A DNA stretch of 64,000 bases, from positions 8,227,291 to 8,291,290 of the forward strand of contig JAQFVV010012405.1 in the NCBI GenBank assembly GCA_028023455.1, in the 5' to 3' direction. Below, piece by piece: positions 38,560 through 50,770 of this stretch. This DNA is from Epiperipatus broadwayi (taxonomy: Eukaryota; Onychophora; Udeonychophora; Euonychophora; Peripatidae). A model generated the notes under the pieces. It saw only the letters and a program-made list of their open reading frames with translations. It made no database searches and was not told the DNA's origin. The position numbers were made by a program, and so were the translations under genes. Position 1 is the first letter of the stretch; every line of letters starts with the position of its first letter.

Positions 38560-39770
38560 TGAAATGTCACATGATTTTTCATGTAGATGACCATATGCTT
38601 TGTTATTGCCCCCAGTCATGAAAGTGACAATATCTCTGTTTAGTTATTCAAATAGAACTGCTTGACATTCTAAAGTTTGAAGGTCAGATGATTCCCTGAG
38701 AAAAAGAATATATAATTTATAATGAAAGTCCTAAGATGTAATAAATCAACACACAGTATCATTATTACATATTCCTAAAATGCTCTTTGTAATAATGATC
38801 TTTGTAAAAATCATGTCACTAAACTTCATTTAGATCAGGCTGGATTCAGCCAAGATAAGTTGGTGACTAACTAAAAAGTGGAATTACCTTTATCAGTCTA
38901 ATTTCATCTTGTAATTCTATGAAGAATTCCTTCTGAAAATTATTAATATTGTTAAATGTATCATGTTCTCCAATAGAAAAAGTTAAAGTGATAGCAAACA
39001 GATCACTTTTATGATACATTTTGGGACCATAAAATTTCAAAATGGTCTTTTATAGAGGTTAGTTCTATCACCTACTTTATTTAATATATTCAACGTGTGA
39101 TCTTACTTTATTTAATATATTCAACGTGTGATCTTTCATAAATAGAATACAGATATTTTCTTAACATTTCCGCAAATATAATAATCTCTTAGTAAAGATA
39201 CGAAAAGTTTGGACATTTTTTTAAAGAATGGAACTTATTTCCAATCCCATACGAGCTAGTAATATTTGACTTTTCATCTAAACAATAGGGCAGCAGGTCA
39301 TACATGAAATACAAACCTCTGAAATACTAGACTGAAACAAAATTATACTTCTAATACAAATAACCTTGAATCGCAGCCTTACTTATTTTTCTCATATTTA
39401 AAATATTAGATCTAAAATAATTTTCAGGAATTATTATTCAGTAGATTGCCATTCACTGCTCAGGTTATGATGCAAATACTCCAACCACAAGTTCCAAAAT
39501 TATATATTCTGATGAATTCCGTGTCTGTATTGGAAGAAAAAGTTCTTGCAATAAACTTATGAATTTACTATAAAAACATTATGGACATATTTAAAATCTA
39601 TTCCTTTGTGATGAATATCTATCCTTTCATGTATTCTCCTACCTGAAATCCAAAAAAAAACAATTGCCTCATAGAAAGTGAATAAAAAGATATCATATAG
39701 TTCAGATTTTTCAATAAATCTAGATGTATATTCATCATCTACTACATGCATACCAAATCAATATCATCTT
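38560..39770 (+). pseudogene. Jockey-type LINE reverse transcriptase remnant
   Basis: Translation in shifting frames gives recognisable RT blocks in the right order. HLDQAGFSQDKLVTN near 38835 corresponds to the QAGFR finger block. NGLL then LVLSPTLFNIFNV near 39045-39095 corresponds to QGSVLSPTLFNIYTND. WTFF, a frameshift, then FHLNNRAAGHT near 39275-39310 corresponds to the thumb-region FHLNNR block. Stops and frameshifts are frequent and no YADD is clean. The FNIFNV part is duplicated as 31 bp. Family-typical order and spacing make the assignment firm. Exact boundaries are uncertain; the 39557-40149 minus-strand frames are not explained. Confidence 0.7.
39073..39134. repeat. 31 bp exact tandem duplication inside the Jockey remnant
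   Basis: TACTTTATTTAATATATTC followed by AACGTGTGATCT occurs at 39073-39103 and again at 39104-39134. Confidence 0.95.
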
Positions 39771-40330
39771 TCTGAATGCTTAACCTAGCAACCTTTCACA
39801 TAAAACATTATAAGGTAAAAAAAATGAATTGTTTGTTAATCCTTAAGCAAGTCTGATTTTTTTAGATACTATAATGGCAATTTGGATTTGATTTGTCTAA
39901 TCATGTACTTTGTGACTTAATGTGGTAATATTGCAATGGGTTCTGGAACTGAATCTAGGCCAATGAATGAGGGCTCTGCTGTAATTCCAGACCTTGGGAT
40001 TTTTTATGAAATCCTGAGCAAAAAATCATTCTATTTTTCTGCATAGCTTGGTATGGTAGTAGACTATTAGTCTCTGGATTGTAAGATTCTCGGATCGATT
40101 TCAGTTTTGACATTTTCAGTGCATAAATTTCTTGTGAACTTCCAAGCAATTAGCTATTTTTTTTTTTTAATGGAATTTCCTCATACATAATATCTATAAT
40201 TATCTACTGATGATATCTGCACTTATTTGTTTTGGAAGTAAAATTTAATAGTTTTAATTTGTATAACTGTAGTCAGACACAGGCTTATCAATTATAATGG
40301 TAGAATTAAACGCATTATTTTATATGTCAA
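39771..40330. other. AT-rich non-coding sequence
   Basis: No supported gene. The 64-codon minus-strand frame at 39955-40149 has unusually mixed composition for a chance frame but matches no family I know. Confidence 0.35.
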
Positions 40331-40407
40331 AGCGTTGACTGGGAAGCGAAGCCGGGCCCCCCCGCTGCTTGAAAGGAAGCTATGCTAACCGCTGGGCCAC
40401 CAACGCT
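40331..40407 (-). repeat. tRNA-like repeat, copy 2
   Basis: Seventy-seven bases with a perfect 7 bp acceptor-like stem AGCGTTG/CAACGCT. On the minus strand, TGGCCCAGCGGTTAGCA fits box A and GGCTTCGCTTCC is a degenerate box B. A run of seven C interrupts the variable/T-arm region. Related to 24404-24485 and 48302-48374. It could be a tRNA pseudogene, but the dispersed sister copies favour a tRNA-derived repeat. Confidence 0.6.
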
Positions 40408-41869
40408 TGAATGAATTAAAAGCCTTAATTATAAATCCATACACTTTTTGGATTATTTTTATATTCCTGTATAACATCAGTAAAACAACATAAGAATGCC
40501 TCTGCTTGCATTAAACAAATGACTCTGAAAAAGAGTGAAAAAAACTACTCCTAAATATATATAAACATTCCTTAATATTGTTGTAAATGGCTAACTATCA
40601 TTAAAAAAAAGTCTTAAAACACCTGTGTATGATATTCTTTTAGTTTAAAATTAGAAAATTAATTTCACTTTCTATAAAAAAAAATGTTTCTTTTAAACAC
40701 CATCCTTAAATTACTTTATACTGATAAAATAATTTAAAAAGTTTTCATTTTCTTAAAAAAATAACTTTCATGAAAATTTAATTAAAATATATATTTTTCT
40801 ACGGGAGTGTTTGTGGGACATCTTGAAAATAATTGTATGAGTATGTTTATCTACTGTTATCAGATTTCTGTAATATAAACATTGTTATAACTTAATGTTG
40901 TATGTGTGCGTATTTGTTAATACATGTTTGTGTGAAAATATGAAAAGTAATATTATATGATGCCCTGCGTTAGTTAATCACCGTGTTAGAGTGATGGCTC
41001 AAAAGTTAAGATTTTCTGATTGAAACTTAACCTATAACTTCTAAATGTTACATGATTTTTTTTATTTTGTACTAAAGTTTTCTTATACAATATATATAAT
41101 AGAAATCAGTTTCCCCTCTATTTCTTTTCTTTTTTAATTCAATACAATAACACCACTTCATTTTTTGCACTTTTTCAAGCAATTTTATTTTCTTTCTTTA
41201 TAACAGTTTCAGCCAAACAAACAACCTTCATCGGAGTTCTGTAAATATTTATATTTTATGATGTAAAATTGCATTATAAGATATTGAGTATCATCTTTAA
41301 ATATATTTTACTTGTGTTTTAAATTATTACAATTGTGCATAAATACTATTCAGTAACAAAACAATTCAGAAATACCCTTAAAACTTTTTATATAAAAAAT
41401 AAAACTATTATTATTAATTTATTTATACATTCTCTTATGATAATAGAAAAAACTTTCTTGTTAATTGAAAGGACATTCATTGATTATGTTTTACAGCCTT
41501 AAAGGAACCAAGCAGGTAAAATTCCTAAAGTTTATTCCATACATTCTTTTCATTCCAGCTGTGTTTATTTATAAGATAAACATGGATAAGTGAACTGCTC
41601 ACTAACATGCAGAATTGTGAATTTATTGGCTTTTCGTACCTAATTTAAAGATCAACAAACATTGTGACCTTTCTTCTCAGTTGCCTAATAGTTTTTAACT
41701 GAAACATCAGTTGAGTTTCTTGAAGACAGGATGAATGTGTGTATGTTTTTTTTCATAAAAGACATTTAGTCATGATATAGGAATTATGGTCATTAGCCAG
41801 AAAAGACAATAATTGGTAACCAAAGGCAAAGAATGCTAAGAATTCTCTGATTGCAGACCTAGAATGCCA
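40408..41869. other. AT-rich non-coding sequence
   Basis: No gene supported. Confidence 0.5.
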
Positions 41870-44634
41870 ACTGATGATGATATTTCATGTAGCTATTGAC
41901 ATCTGCAAGTTACTTTCAAGTAAAGAAAGATTGCAAGAATTGGAAGAAGTACAGTTTAGTAATAAATACATTACTGTTGGAATTTGTGAAATTATAAGAT
42001 GAAAAGACAATTATTTTGAAATATTAAATACACAAGTAGATTGGGATTCTTTATAAATAAAAAGTGTAAGAACAAACAACACTGTGGAGATTGATGTATA
42101 TCAGACAGACTAACAGAGTTAGTTATTCAAAATATTGGAATATATCAAATGCAAGTATCCAGGGTTTCCCCTCAACAAGTTGTTATTGTGATAAAGAAGT
42201 AGAGGATTTTATATAGAAGTACAAAATGCTTTTGATCAGACCAAATAACATTTCAGTGTTATCATAGGAAGGTTTAATGCTAGAATTGATAAATGATTAA
42301 AAAATGAAAGTACTTTGGGGTAGATTTGGTTATGGCAACATAAATGAAAGAGGACACAGACTTGTGTAGTTTTCAGGAGAAAAACATCTATACTATAATT
42401 ATTGTTTTAAGAAAAATGCCAAATGGAAATGAACAAGGAACACCCAAGTAAAAGTACAACAAAATTGGATTTTATTTTGATTAATGTAAAATATATATTT
42501 CAAGATTGTAATATTTATAATAGATTCAACACAGAAAGTGATAATCAATTAGTGAGATATATGACACATGTTAATGGAAAATTATAGAGATAAAATCAAT
42601 TTAAAAAGATATATTAAGAGTTGGTATTTGTAACATTCAGAAACCCTACAATAAATTTAAATTAGAACTCGCAAATCATTTTAAAATATCAAAATACTTT
42701 TAAGAAGGTTCATATATGAATCAAATCAATAAGAAAAAACTTAAACTTTATAAAGAACTGCATTGACTTGTCAATAAATTTTTTGCTGAGGCAAAAAACA
42801 ATATAAGAAGAAAAGAATAATGATCCATTAAGAGAAATTGAATATCTAAAGTTTTGTAAAATGATACAAAAAAATGTCAAATATTATATGAAAATATAAT
42901 TGTGACTTGGAAAGGAAAACTATAAAAGAGAATTAAAATGTCAAAAGTGTAAAACAACATCTTGCTAATGGAAGAAAAATTATTTTAGCAACAAAAAGTA
43001 AAAGATGAACAATTGCTAAAAAAAAGAAATGTGTCATGAAATGTGTTGGAAAGTTCTATAAAGAATTATATAATAAAGAACAAGAAAATAAAGTATACTC
43101 TACAAATATTACATTTTTTGAATTATCAAGCATTTTATATGAAGAGATTATGTATGCAATTAAATCTATGAAGAAGGATAAAACTTCAAAAAAATGATAA
43201 GATTATTATTGATATTTTTAAAAAAGCAGTGAAGAAATAGAAAAATTGTTAACAAAGCTATATTCAAATGTCTTAAATATGAATCAGTTAATTTGGAATA
43301 AAACGCTGGTAATATTAATATCATCTATACTCTTTATTCTTTTTTACAATGCTCTTTTACTTATCCACTATTGACAGTTTCGATTGCCCCAGCAATCTTC
43401 TTCATAACTTTGGATCTGAAAGTCATTTTACTATTTGCCATCTATGGAGGAATAAAAAGATATTACAGATTTAATAATCTTTTATCATTTTTATACAAAG
43501 TTGTTGCTAAAAAGATTACAACTTGTCTATATTGATATTGGGATTCTAATCAATAGAAAGAAGAAGTGTGTTTAAAAGTGGTTTTAACACAGTGAAACAA
43601 TTCAATCATGAAGAGAAATTATAGAAAGGAGCAATGAATACGAATTGCCATTATGCTTTGGATTTGTAGATTATAAAAAATCATTTAATACTATAAGCAT
43701 TTCCACAATGATTAAAGCTTTGGATTATCAAATTATAAACTTAGAATATGGTCATATTCTGAAGAATATTTATCAAAATACAACAGTGACTAAATTAAAT
43801 GATCACACTAAGAAGATAAACACTGATGAGAATATATGTTAGGATGATATCAAATCACCTAAACTTTTTACAGCAATTTTACATGAATTGTTTTATGAAT
43901 TAAAATGAAAAACTATGGGGAATTTTGGAGATAAAGCAGTTGTTTTTGAAAACAGAGCTTTTGGAAATATTGCAAGAGTTAACAGATGAAAGCAAAAAAA
44001 TATGATTAAAGATAAATATTAAAAATACTAAAGTAACATTCAGTGGTTTATCTCAGGAAAAAAATAGATTAAGTATAATGAATTAAAAAAAGTAAATACC
44101 TTGATCAAATTATTAATACATATAGAAGCATAAATGGGTGAAATTAATCATAGAAATAAAGTTGGGTGGAGTTCTTTGGGAAAAATAATTTCATACTGAA
44201 AGAAAGTATGTCTGTATTAAAAAGAAAGATTTATATATATATTACCATTTTCTGGATTATGAATCTGAGATTTGGAAACTTTACCAAAGTATGATACAGA
44301 AATTTCAAACCACTAACTGAAGTATGAAGAGATGTATGTTATGAGCAACAAGAAGGGCCTGAAAATGAAATACATGAATGAGAGACATTATTGAAGGATT
44401 TAAAAGACTGAAATGTATCAGTTCTGGACATATTTATGGAACTGTTTTGAACATATTTCTAGAAAATTGATACTAGTTGGATAGCTAAACTTTTAAATTA
44501 GATTCTATTAAGATTATAAAAAACTTAACCATGTGTAAGATAACTGATTGAAAGATGTGGAGAAGAGACATTATGGATCAGGAAAATTATTAAACTTGAA
44601 GAGACTTCATCATGCAGTGGATTGATGAAAGATA
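41870..44634 (+). pseudogene. RTE-clade LINE, nearly full-length but decayed
   Basis: Blocks of an RTE ORF2 occur in order. The endonuclease start has LSSKERLQELEEVQF then ITVGICEIIR (41916-42000). The RFGYGNINERGHRLVQFSGEKH block is at 42323-42390, followed by NRFNTESDNQLVR-like text near 42520-42560. The RT has an MKKDKTS block near 43170, IIERSNEYELPLCFGFVDYKKSF at 43616-43690 and the LFTAILHELFYELK equivalent near 43860-43905. The C-terminus ends FIMQWIDER at about 44606-44632. Total length is close to a complete RTE frame, but stops, frameshifts and one foreign insertion mean it cannot encode protein. RTE proteins combine an apurinic-type endonuclease and a reverse transcriptase. Confidence 0.82.
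43313..43440. repeat. Repeat F segment inserted in the RTE element
   Basis: The LINE reading WNKTLVI stops near 43313 and resumes as KDITDLIIF near 43455. The intervening bases match 29128-29222, including CAGTTTCGATTGCCCCAGC and AATCTTCTTCA. Confidence 0.6.
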
Positions 44635-46154
44635 ATCATGATAACATTTATTTTTATATACTTACATAATTTATCACATAGCTATTTTAGACACATAACC
44701 CTATTTTACATTTATATAATTTAAGTCTACTTTTTAGCCTAAAATGCTACCTGAGTTTTATATATATATTGTAACCATATATTTTAGTATAAAATATAAT
44801 AATTGATGTAACTGGTATAAAAATTTCTCTGTCTTCTTTTGGTGATTTGATTGGCTTGATTTGCACTTTGAACAGATTACTCTCTTATATTCAAAATAAT
44901 TTATTAGAGAGAATGGGTAATATTTTGCCTTACTTGTTGTCTATATTATTTTAATAAATTTAAATTGCTTCTTTCCATATACTAATTCATATCAAAATGT
45001 TTAACTTTCTAAAAATTTTGACAACACATTAGATTTGGTAAAATATTATTAAAAATAATAATAATTTTTATTTGTTTAAAATGGTCTTAAAAATTATTTC
45101 CATTGAATTAAAAAAAACCATTTGTTCAACTAAATCTAATTATTAAAAATAAATACAGTAATTACGTATGCGTTTCAATGTAAAAAAGAAAGGAGCGCGA
45201 ATTTAAAAAAAGATTGTCTGATAGTTTGCTTTTGGGAGGGAGAAAGAAAAGAAAATGGTAAAAAGGCAAATGGTGTAAATATGATAAGCTTATTTTAAAA
45301 TAGTTAACAAGTAAACGGATTACCACAAAGTTTTCTATAAACGTAAAAATAACATAGTGGTATTTAATAATAAGATGAATTGCTAAATTTAAAAGTCTGT
45401 TCAAGTCGGCTAGCCAGGTGGATCAAATCGCCAGTAATAATTTTCCAATATTACATTTGAAATATGTCGGAGCTTTCCAGTTAAAAGCAGAATTAATCGC
45501 AAGATTTTGGTATGTTTTAAAATATTTATTATTCTACAATTTGGAAAAATTAAATAAGTATTTTAATTACAGAAGTTTTATAAATATGAAAATTTGCTTT
45601 TTAAAAAAGAAGAAGTTTAAATTAAAGTAAAATGTTAAAGTTATTAACATAGTTTAATATTTCCGTTTATAATTTTAATAAAAAAATATAGTATTGATTG
45701 ATATTTAACTTTGCAATGCCAGTAATATATTTGCTAGTTAATTTGTTTACCATTTGGATAATAAAAACAGTCTTCAAATAATTAATCAAAGCTATTTTCT
45801 AATTTTATCGTCAATTTGGAATGATTAAATTAATTGCTATAATTAGTATTCCTAGATTTAAGCGTGGATAAATAAATATTAGCATGGATGTGATAAACTT
45901 GGAACAGTTTTAATAGAGAAATGTAGAAATTAATAACTTATGAAAAAACATTTTCATTTAAACTCTGCGTGTCATGTTTTGGAATTGTTTCATGTTTATG
46001 GAGCCATGTAAAATCGTTAATCTAATAGTGCTTATAATAACTAATACAAATGGATAAAATTACATGTATGGAATTCAACTATAATTGTAGCTATTACTTC
46101 GTATATTTATTGTTCGGCACATCGTACATGGATTTCACGGATCATATTTGTAGT
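44635..46154. other. AT-rich sequence with a CpG-containing pocket
   Basis: The 45160-45510 part has several CpGs. A possible exon from CTAGCCAG to TTTTGGTATGT (about 45418-45507) stays open for about 30 codons. No family match, so it is left uncalled. Confidence 0.3.
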
Positions 46155-46303
46155 TATAAAATGCTATACAATTTAATTTGTGATACACACACCTGCTAGA
46201 ATTCATATATTGAACTATAATATGCTATACATTTAATTTATATCACACACATACCTGTTAGATTTTATGTATTTGATGAATAATGCATTACTTTAATTTT
46301 ATC
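46155..46303. repeat. Tandem array, 61 bp unit, about 2.5 copies
   Basis: ATGCTATACAATTTAATTTG, ATGCTATACATTTAATTTAT and ATGCATTACTTTAATTTTAT begin units near 46155, 46216 and 46277. Copies share the CACACACACCTG and TAGA blocks with moderate divergence. Confidence 0.7.
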
Positions 46304-46702
46304 GTTAGATGAACTTGCATGTGAAGTTCATAAGTTATATTTTATTAAGTTTAAATTAATAGGGGTTGAATAAAATACTTATTCAAGAGAATAGCGCTTG
46401 CGAAAAAGCTTGAAAAGTACTAAATGAATTTATGAGATGTATCAATTTTATGAGGTATTTTGTGAGTCTTTCCAGATTTCTATTCCTATACTAATATTAC
46501 TTATATTATATTACATATATTTTATCTTAAGCAAGATAAGTTAGTACATTAGTTGTCCTGATTAGCATAACATTTTATTATGCAAGAACCCACATTTGCT
46601 AAAGTGTTAGTGTTTTCTGAATGGTCAGAATAACTGAGGAGGATGATTTTGCACTTTAATGTGAAGTAAATAGTAATGTTGTTTTATAATGTTAAAGGGC
46701 AT

Positions 46703-46893
46703 TAATCTGTGCCGGTGGTTAATCCGCAGATTACTTAATTGCCTTTTTTTTTTGTATTTTACACTCATTCCTGTGCTGGTGATTAATCCGCGGAATTGTG
46801 TAATTATACTTATTACTTTATGATGGTGTATAAATCCACAAAGTGTTTAGTGTTATTTAATTCCTATGTGTAGATGAATGCATCCACAGGAAT
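46703..46893. repeat. Row of four hairpins with a shared loop core
   Basis: Hairpin 1: TAATCTG/CAGATTA (46703-46709, 46727-46733). Hairpin 2: ATTCC/GGAAT (46767-46771, 46792-46796). Hairpin 3: ACTTT/AAAGT (46815-46819, 46840-46844). Hairpin 4: ATTCCT/AGGAAT (46860-46865, 46888-46893). The first three enclose a GGTG(N)TTAATCC-like core with a small inner stem: CGG/CCG, TGG/CCG, TGG/CCA. Stems differ between units yet remain complementary. Function unknown. Confidence 0.6.
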
Positions 46894-48301
46894 ATGGTTT
46901 TACTTCATAGATATAAGTTGGGCAAAGTATTTTAGTTAATCTGCTAAATCATCTTCTTCCATTTGTAAGTATAATTTATAAGTTAGATTATTAAATTGTA
47001 GCAGGACATTCTATTCAAGTTACCTCATAATAATTAACTGTTGGTTGATTATTATTTACCTGAATGTAAGTTTAAATTTTCATTTTATTTAATGATTGCA
47101 TTATAGCTAAATCCTACAGATATAATATTATTTATTATATTATTGTAAGTTTACGGTATAGATTTCTTGAATCTGGAAATGACATTAGATGTTTCATGAG
47201 TTGATGTTGAATTTAGTATAATTTCCTCAATACATTCATTATATCAAATTGAAATATAAGGTATGATTAGGTTTTTAAAAACCGTACCTATGATATGTTA
47301 TTGAAGAAAGTCGATGCAATTATAATTTATTTATTTTATTTGTTTATTTATGTCTGTAATTATAACATTATAATTAATTACTTATTATTCATCAATTTGT
47401 AAATAAACGTTGATTTATAATTAAACTTCCTGTGCCGTTGCTATTTGTCATTCGTAAAATCAGAAATCACAAACCTTGGATAGAGCATACATTGAAGTAC
47501 ATACTATCATCAACATGATATAAGAGTTTAGTGATATTTTGAGAAAACATTTGGATGCTTTTCGTCTTTGGTAGTTTATGATGTGTAAGGTACAATAAAA
47601 TCCCATTTACCTTTTCCATCATTTTAGCTTTGCGTAGTTGATTCTAGTATACAATATAAATTGATTATTAAACCTGTAAACAGATTTACCAGATAATGAC
47701 ATGATTGAATATATTTACTTAACGTTTTTAAATTGTCATTTGTCAGTATAATAGGAGTCTCAGTGATATAGTAAACTATAAAAAAAAGAACCCAAGTATT
47801 TATGTTTATTTATTGCAAAGCTTTACCTGGACTAGCATTTGTATTAAAAATCATATAGATGGTTTAAAATTTCATAATCTTATGTAGTTCCACAAATTAT
47901 GCCATCTTGTACATGGTCGGCCATCGGGTCTCATACAATGAAAATCGCAAATTAAGGTTTGAAAGATAATAACATTACATACTTATAATTTGTTTAATGT
48001 ATTTTATCATTCTACTATGATAGGTCTTCGCGGTACACCCTGGCTGCGATCAAATTAAACCATAAAAAGTTTATGTCATATCATTGGTTTGGTCTGTGGT
48101 AAGTTGCTCCAGATGTTGGTTGTGGTCTTTGGTGCATAATATAGATAGCATGATATGCCTTTGGTTACAGCTCTTAATAGCTGACAATGTGCAGCGGGAA
48201 TTGATCGGTGATCGAGGTTACAATTCTTAGCGTACTTATGTTTTGGTGGTATTATGTAGTTGGGACAACAATCGAACGGTTACAATATATATATATGTCA
48301 A
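46894..48301. other. AT-rich sequence, slightly more G+C at 48010-48290
   Basis: A hairpin GGTTTTTAAAAACC is near 47271. The tract 48010-48290 has more G+C and CpG but no open frame. CGAACGGTTACAATATATAT at about 48272 recurs as CGACGGTTACAATATATATA near 20388, suggesting a shared short repeat. Confidence 0.4.
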
Positions 48302-48374
48302 AGTGTTGACCAGGAAGTGAAACCCGACCAGCTGCTTGGAAGGCAGCTATGATAAACGTTAAGCCACCAACATT
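48302..48374 (-). repeat. tRNA-like repeat, copy 3
   Basis: On the minus strand it has a box-A-like GGTGGCTTAACG. An anticodon-like arm GCTGC/GCAGC has a seven-base loop CTTCCAA. A T-arm-like CGGG/CCTG encloses TTTCACTT. The acceptor-like ends AATGTTG and CAACACT pair with one mismatch. It folds closer to a tRNA than the other two copies, but box B is degenerate. Confidence 0.55.
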
Positions 48375-48902
48375 TGACATGCTGCCTGAGTTTTGAATAT
48401 TATTAATTTATTAAATCAAATTGTTTATATATTGCATTCAAAACATTAAGAATATTAACTTTGTGATTTTACTTTTAATTTGTTCAAATGAAAAACCGCA
48501 CCATCACAAATCTATTTCACATCTTAACATTTGCTCTACATATAAAGCTGCTCAAAAGTTATTTCAAGCATTACTACAAATCATAATGCTAAAAAAATAA
48601 GTGTTAAAGTTAATACACATCCCCTATTTAACACCAACTTTCATTACAAAATCCTCATATTTTGTCTCATATTATTATTTAACCACTGGAATTCTACTAA
48701 TAAACTTGATAACAATCTGTTATCGAACTTTACCATAAATCTTGTCAGTTAACTAACTCAAAACCATTCTCATATTTTTTTTTAATTCTCTGCATGAAAA
48801 CTATATATCGTAAAGATTCTGCCATTTGGTAAATGAAATCATCAAAGATAATTTAGCACAAATTATAATAATCATATATATTGTAACCAGTTCGATTACA
48901 TA

Positions 48903-48927
48903 GCACACACTAATATAGTGTGTGTGC
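48903..48927. repeat. Short near-perfect palindrome
   Basis: GCACACACTA and TAGTGTGTGTGC face each other around a few bases. Confidence 0.8.
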
Positions 48928-50444
48928 ATAAATATATATATATAAAGTTGAAAGGAAAAGTAGAAATAAACACAGACAAAAATTATTGTAGATATTTTCT
49001 ACATTCACTGAAATAAAATAATAATAAATAATAACTCTGATTTAAAATAAAATTTTGTTATGGATTAAACTTTTAAAAAGGTCTGATAAATAATATTTGT
49101 AATTCTGACTTTGAAATTAAAAAAAAAAAACAAGCATAATTTATTTTTAAAATCTTTTAATTAAAACTTGTACAAAATATCTTTTTTAATTACATACCTT
49201 TGGTCAAATTCCAAAGATTAAAGTAAAAACATGAATATCACACTTTGATAGAAATTTCCAGCTTGTTTCAAATGGATTAGAGTTAATTGAAAACAGTCAC
49301 TGTTTTTATCACATGACTCAACCCAAGATTATAAAAAGACTGATAAAAAATATCAGTTAATATTCTGCTTGCAGTTTTGTAAGAGTTGACCAGAAGAGTC
49401 TGGTTTTAATATTTTAAGCAGTGGCCAACTAGGCCAACTGCAAAAGTTTGGCTTCAATTTTCTGAGAAGTGATTAGTTGAAGAGCTGACTGCAGAGCTAG
49501 CTGCAAAGTTGGCTAAAGTGATTTTGTGAGGAGTTGGTAACTGTAGCAGAGAATGACAACAGTAAAGCTAGCTGCAGAGATGGTTAGTAGAATTATGTGC
49601 AGAACTGCCATGAGGATGTAAGAATGCAAGGAAGTAGCTGCTTTCAGTTCAATAGTGAAGTTTGAATTCACATGGAGGAAAATGGTCAAGATTCTTTGTA
49701 ATTCATAGCCTTAAAAGTGTTCTGGAAAAACAGCTTACTGACCTGAAGCTTACAAAATCCAAGTATAAGTGGAACTGACTACAGAAGGGAGAAAGCCAAC
49801 CATACCTGAATTATGTACTTTTACCTGATGATGACAACAAACCTGGATTACATTTTTCTGATGGACCAAAAATCAAGCTTACCAAGAGAAAGCTTGAAGA
49901 AATTGGTGTACTTATGCTGCTATTTATCAATACACGCATGGAATCACAGATAAACACATCACGTGTGTATACAGTGAGTTATTTTATTTTAACATTCCTT
50001 AAAATGACTTTTAAAATTATAAATTAATAACTTAAAGCAAAACAAGTAAATAATTTGCTTGAGTCAAATGTTTAAAAAAAAAAAGATGTTTATTTTTGAA
50101 GAAATTGTTTTGGTAATTCTTATAAAAAATGACATTAAAAGAATAATATATATAACTTAAAGGCAAGCATAATTTTGTTTGAATTAAAATCAAAAAAAAA
50201 AAAAGATGTTACCCTTTATAAAAGAATTAAACAACATGATTCTATATACTTTCAATATTGAATTAATTATGAAAAATATAATATTGTAAAATGTTGAAAT
50301 AGATAAAAGTCAGTGTGATGGGCCCATCTTTTTCTTATAGTTCTGACTTGTGTTTGAGAATTGAGAGGTCCATGTGATGTCATTATTCCATCTTATTGGC
50401 TGTCATGTTAGCATGTTTAAGGCATATCTGTTGAAGGCTTTAGC
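48928..50444. other. Non-coding block with a G+C-richer tract
   Basis: The 49370-49980 tract has clearly more G+C than its flanks and internal repeats of GCTAGCTGCAGAG. It ends with a good splice donor, TACAGTGAGT, near 49971. Reading into that donor, about 65 codons are open. No family match and no strong acceptor, so it is not called as an exon. Confidence 0.35.
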
Positions 50445-50770
50445 TTTCACGGTTATTACAATATTATCTGTTTACGCTTAATAAATTTTATATATCTTCC
50501 ATTAGGTTTAATAACTGATCTTGCCACTCTATCTGATATACCATCAATCTCCACAATGTTGTTCTACTTTTTATTTATAATGAATCCAATTATTTTTGTA
50601 CTTCCAAAATTTGTCATTTATAGTAAAGTATATGACCATTTTTAAATCAATTTTCTCTTCATCTTTTCTTCTAACTTCATAAAGTTCAACAATGTCCTAT
50701 ATAATATTAGACACTTCTTCCAATTCATGCAATCTTTTTTCATTTGAATGTGATCTGCAATTGTAAGTAT
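50445..50770 (-). pseudogene. RTE LINE endonuclease fragment
   Basis: On the minus strand, reading down from 50770, the translation gives SNEKRLHELEEV, then DIVELYEVRRKDEEKIDLK. After frameshifts it gives IIGFIINKK, then NNIVEIDGISDRVA. This is the same endonuclease region as in the RTE element at 41870-44634, in opposite orientation, 5' part only. Several stops. Confidence 0.75.

Noticed and set aside
39490-39545. CTGATGA followed by TTCC...GGAA and GAAA, considered as another hammerhead
   Set aside because: Stem I cannot form, no NUH triplet is suitably placed, and the site lies within LINE-derived sequence.
40331-40407. Considered as a functional tRNA gene
   Set aside because: Box B is degenerate, a C7 run disrupts the variable/T-arm region, and sister copies show it is a dispersed repeat.
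45418-45507. Possible short exon between CTAGCCAG and GGTATGT
   Set aside because: The polypyrimidine tract is poor, there are only about 30 open codons and no family match.
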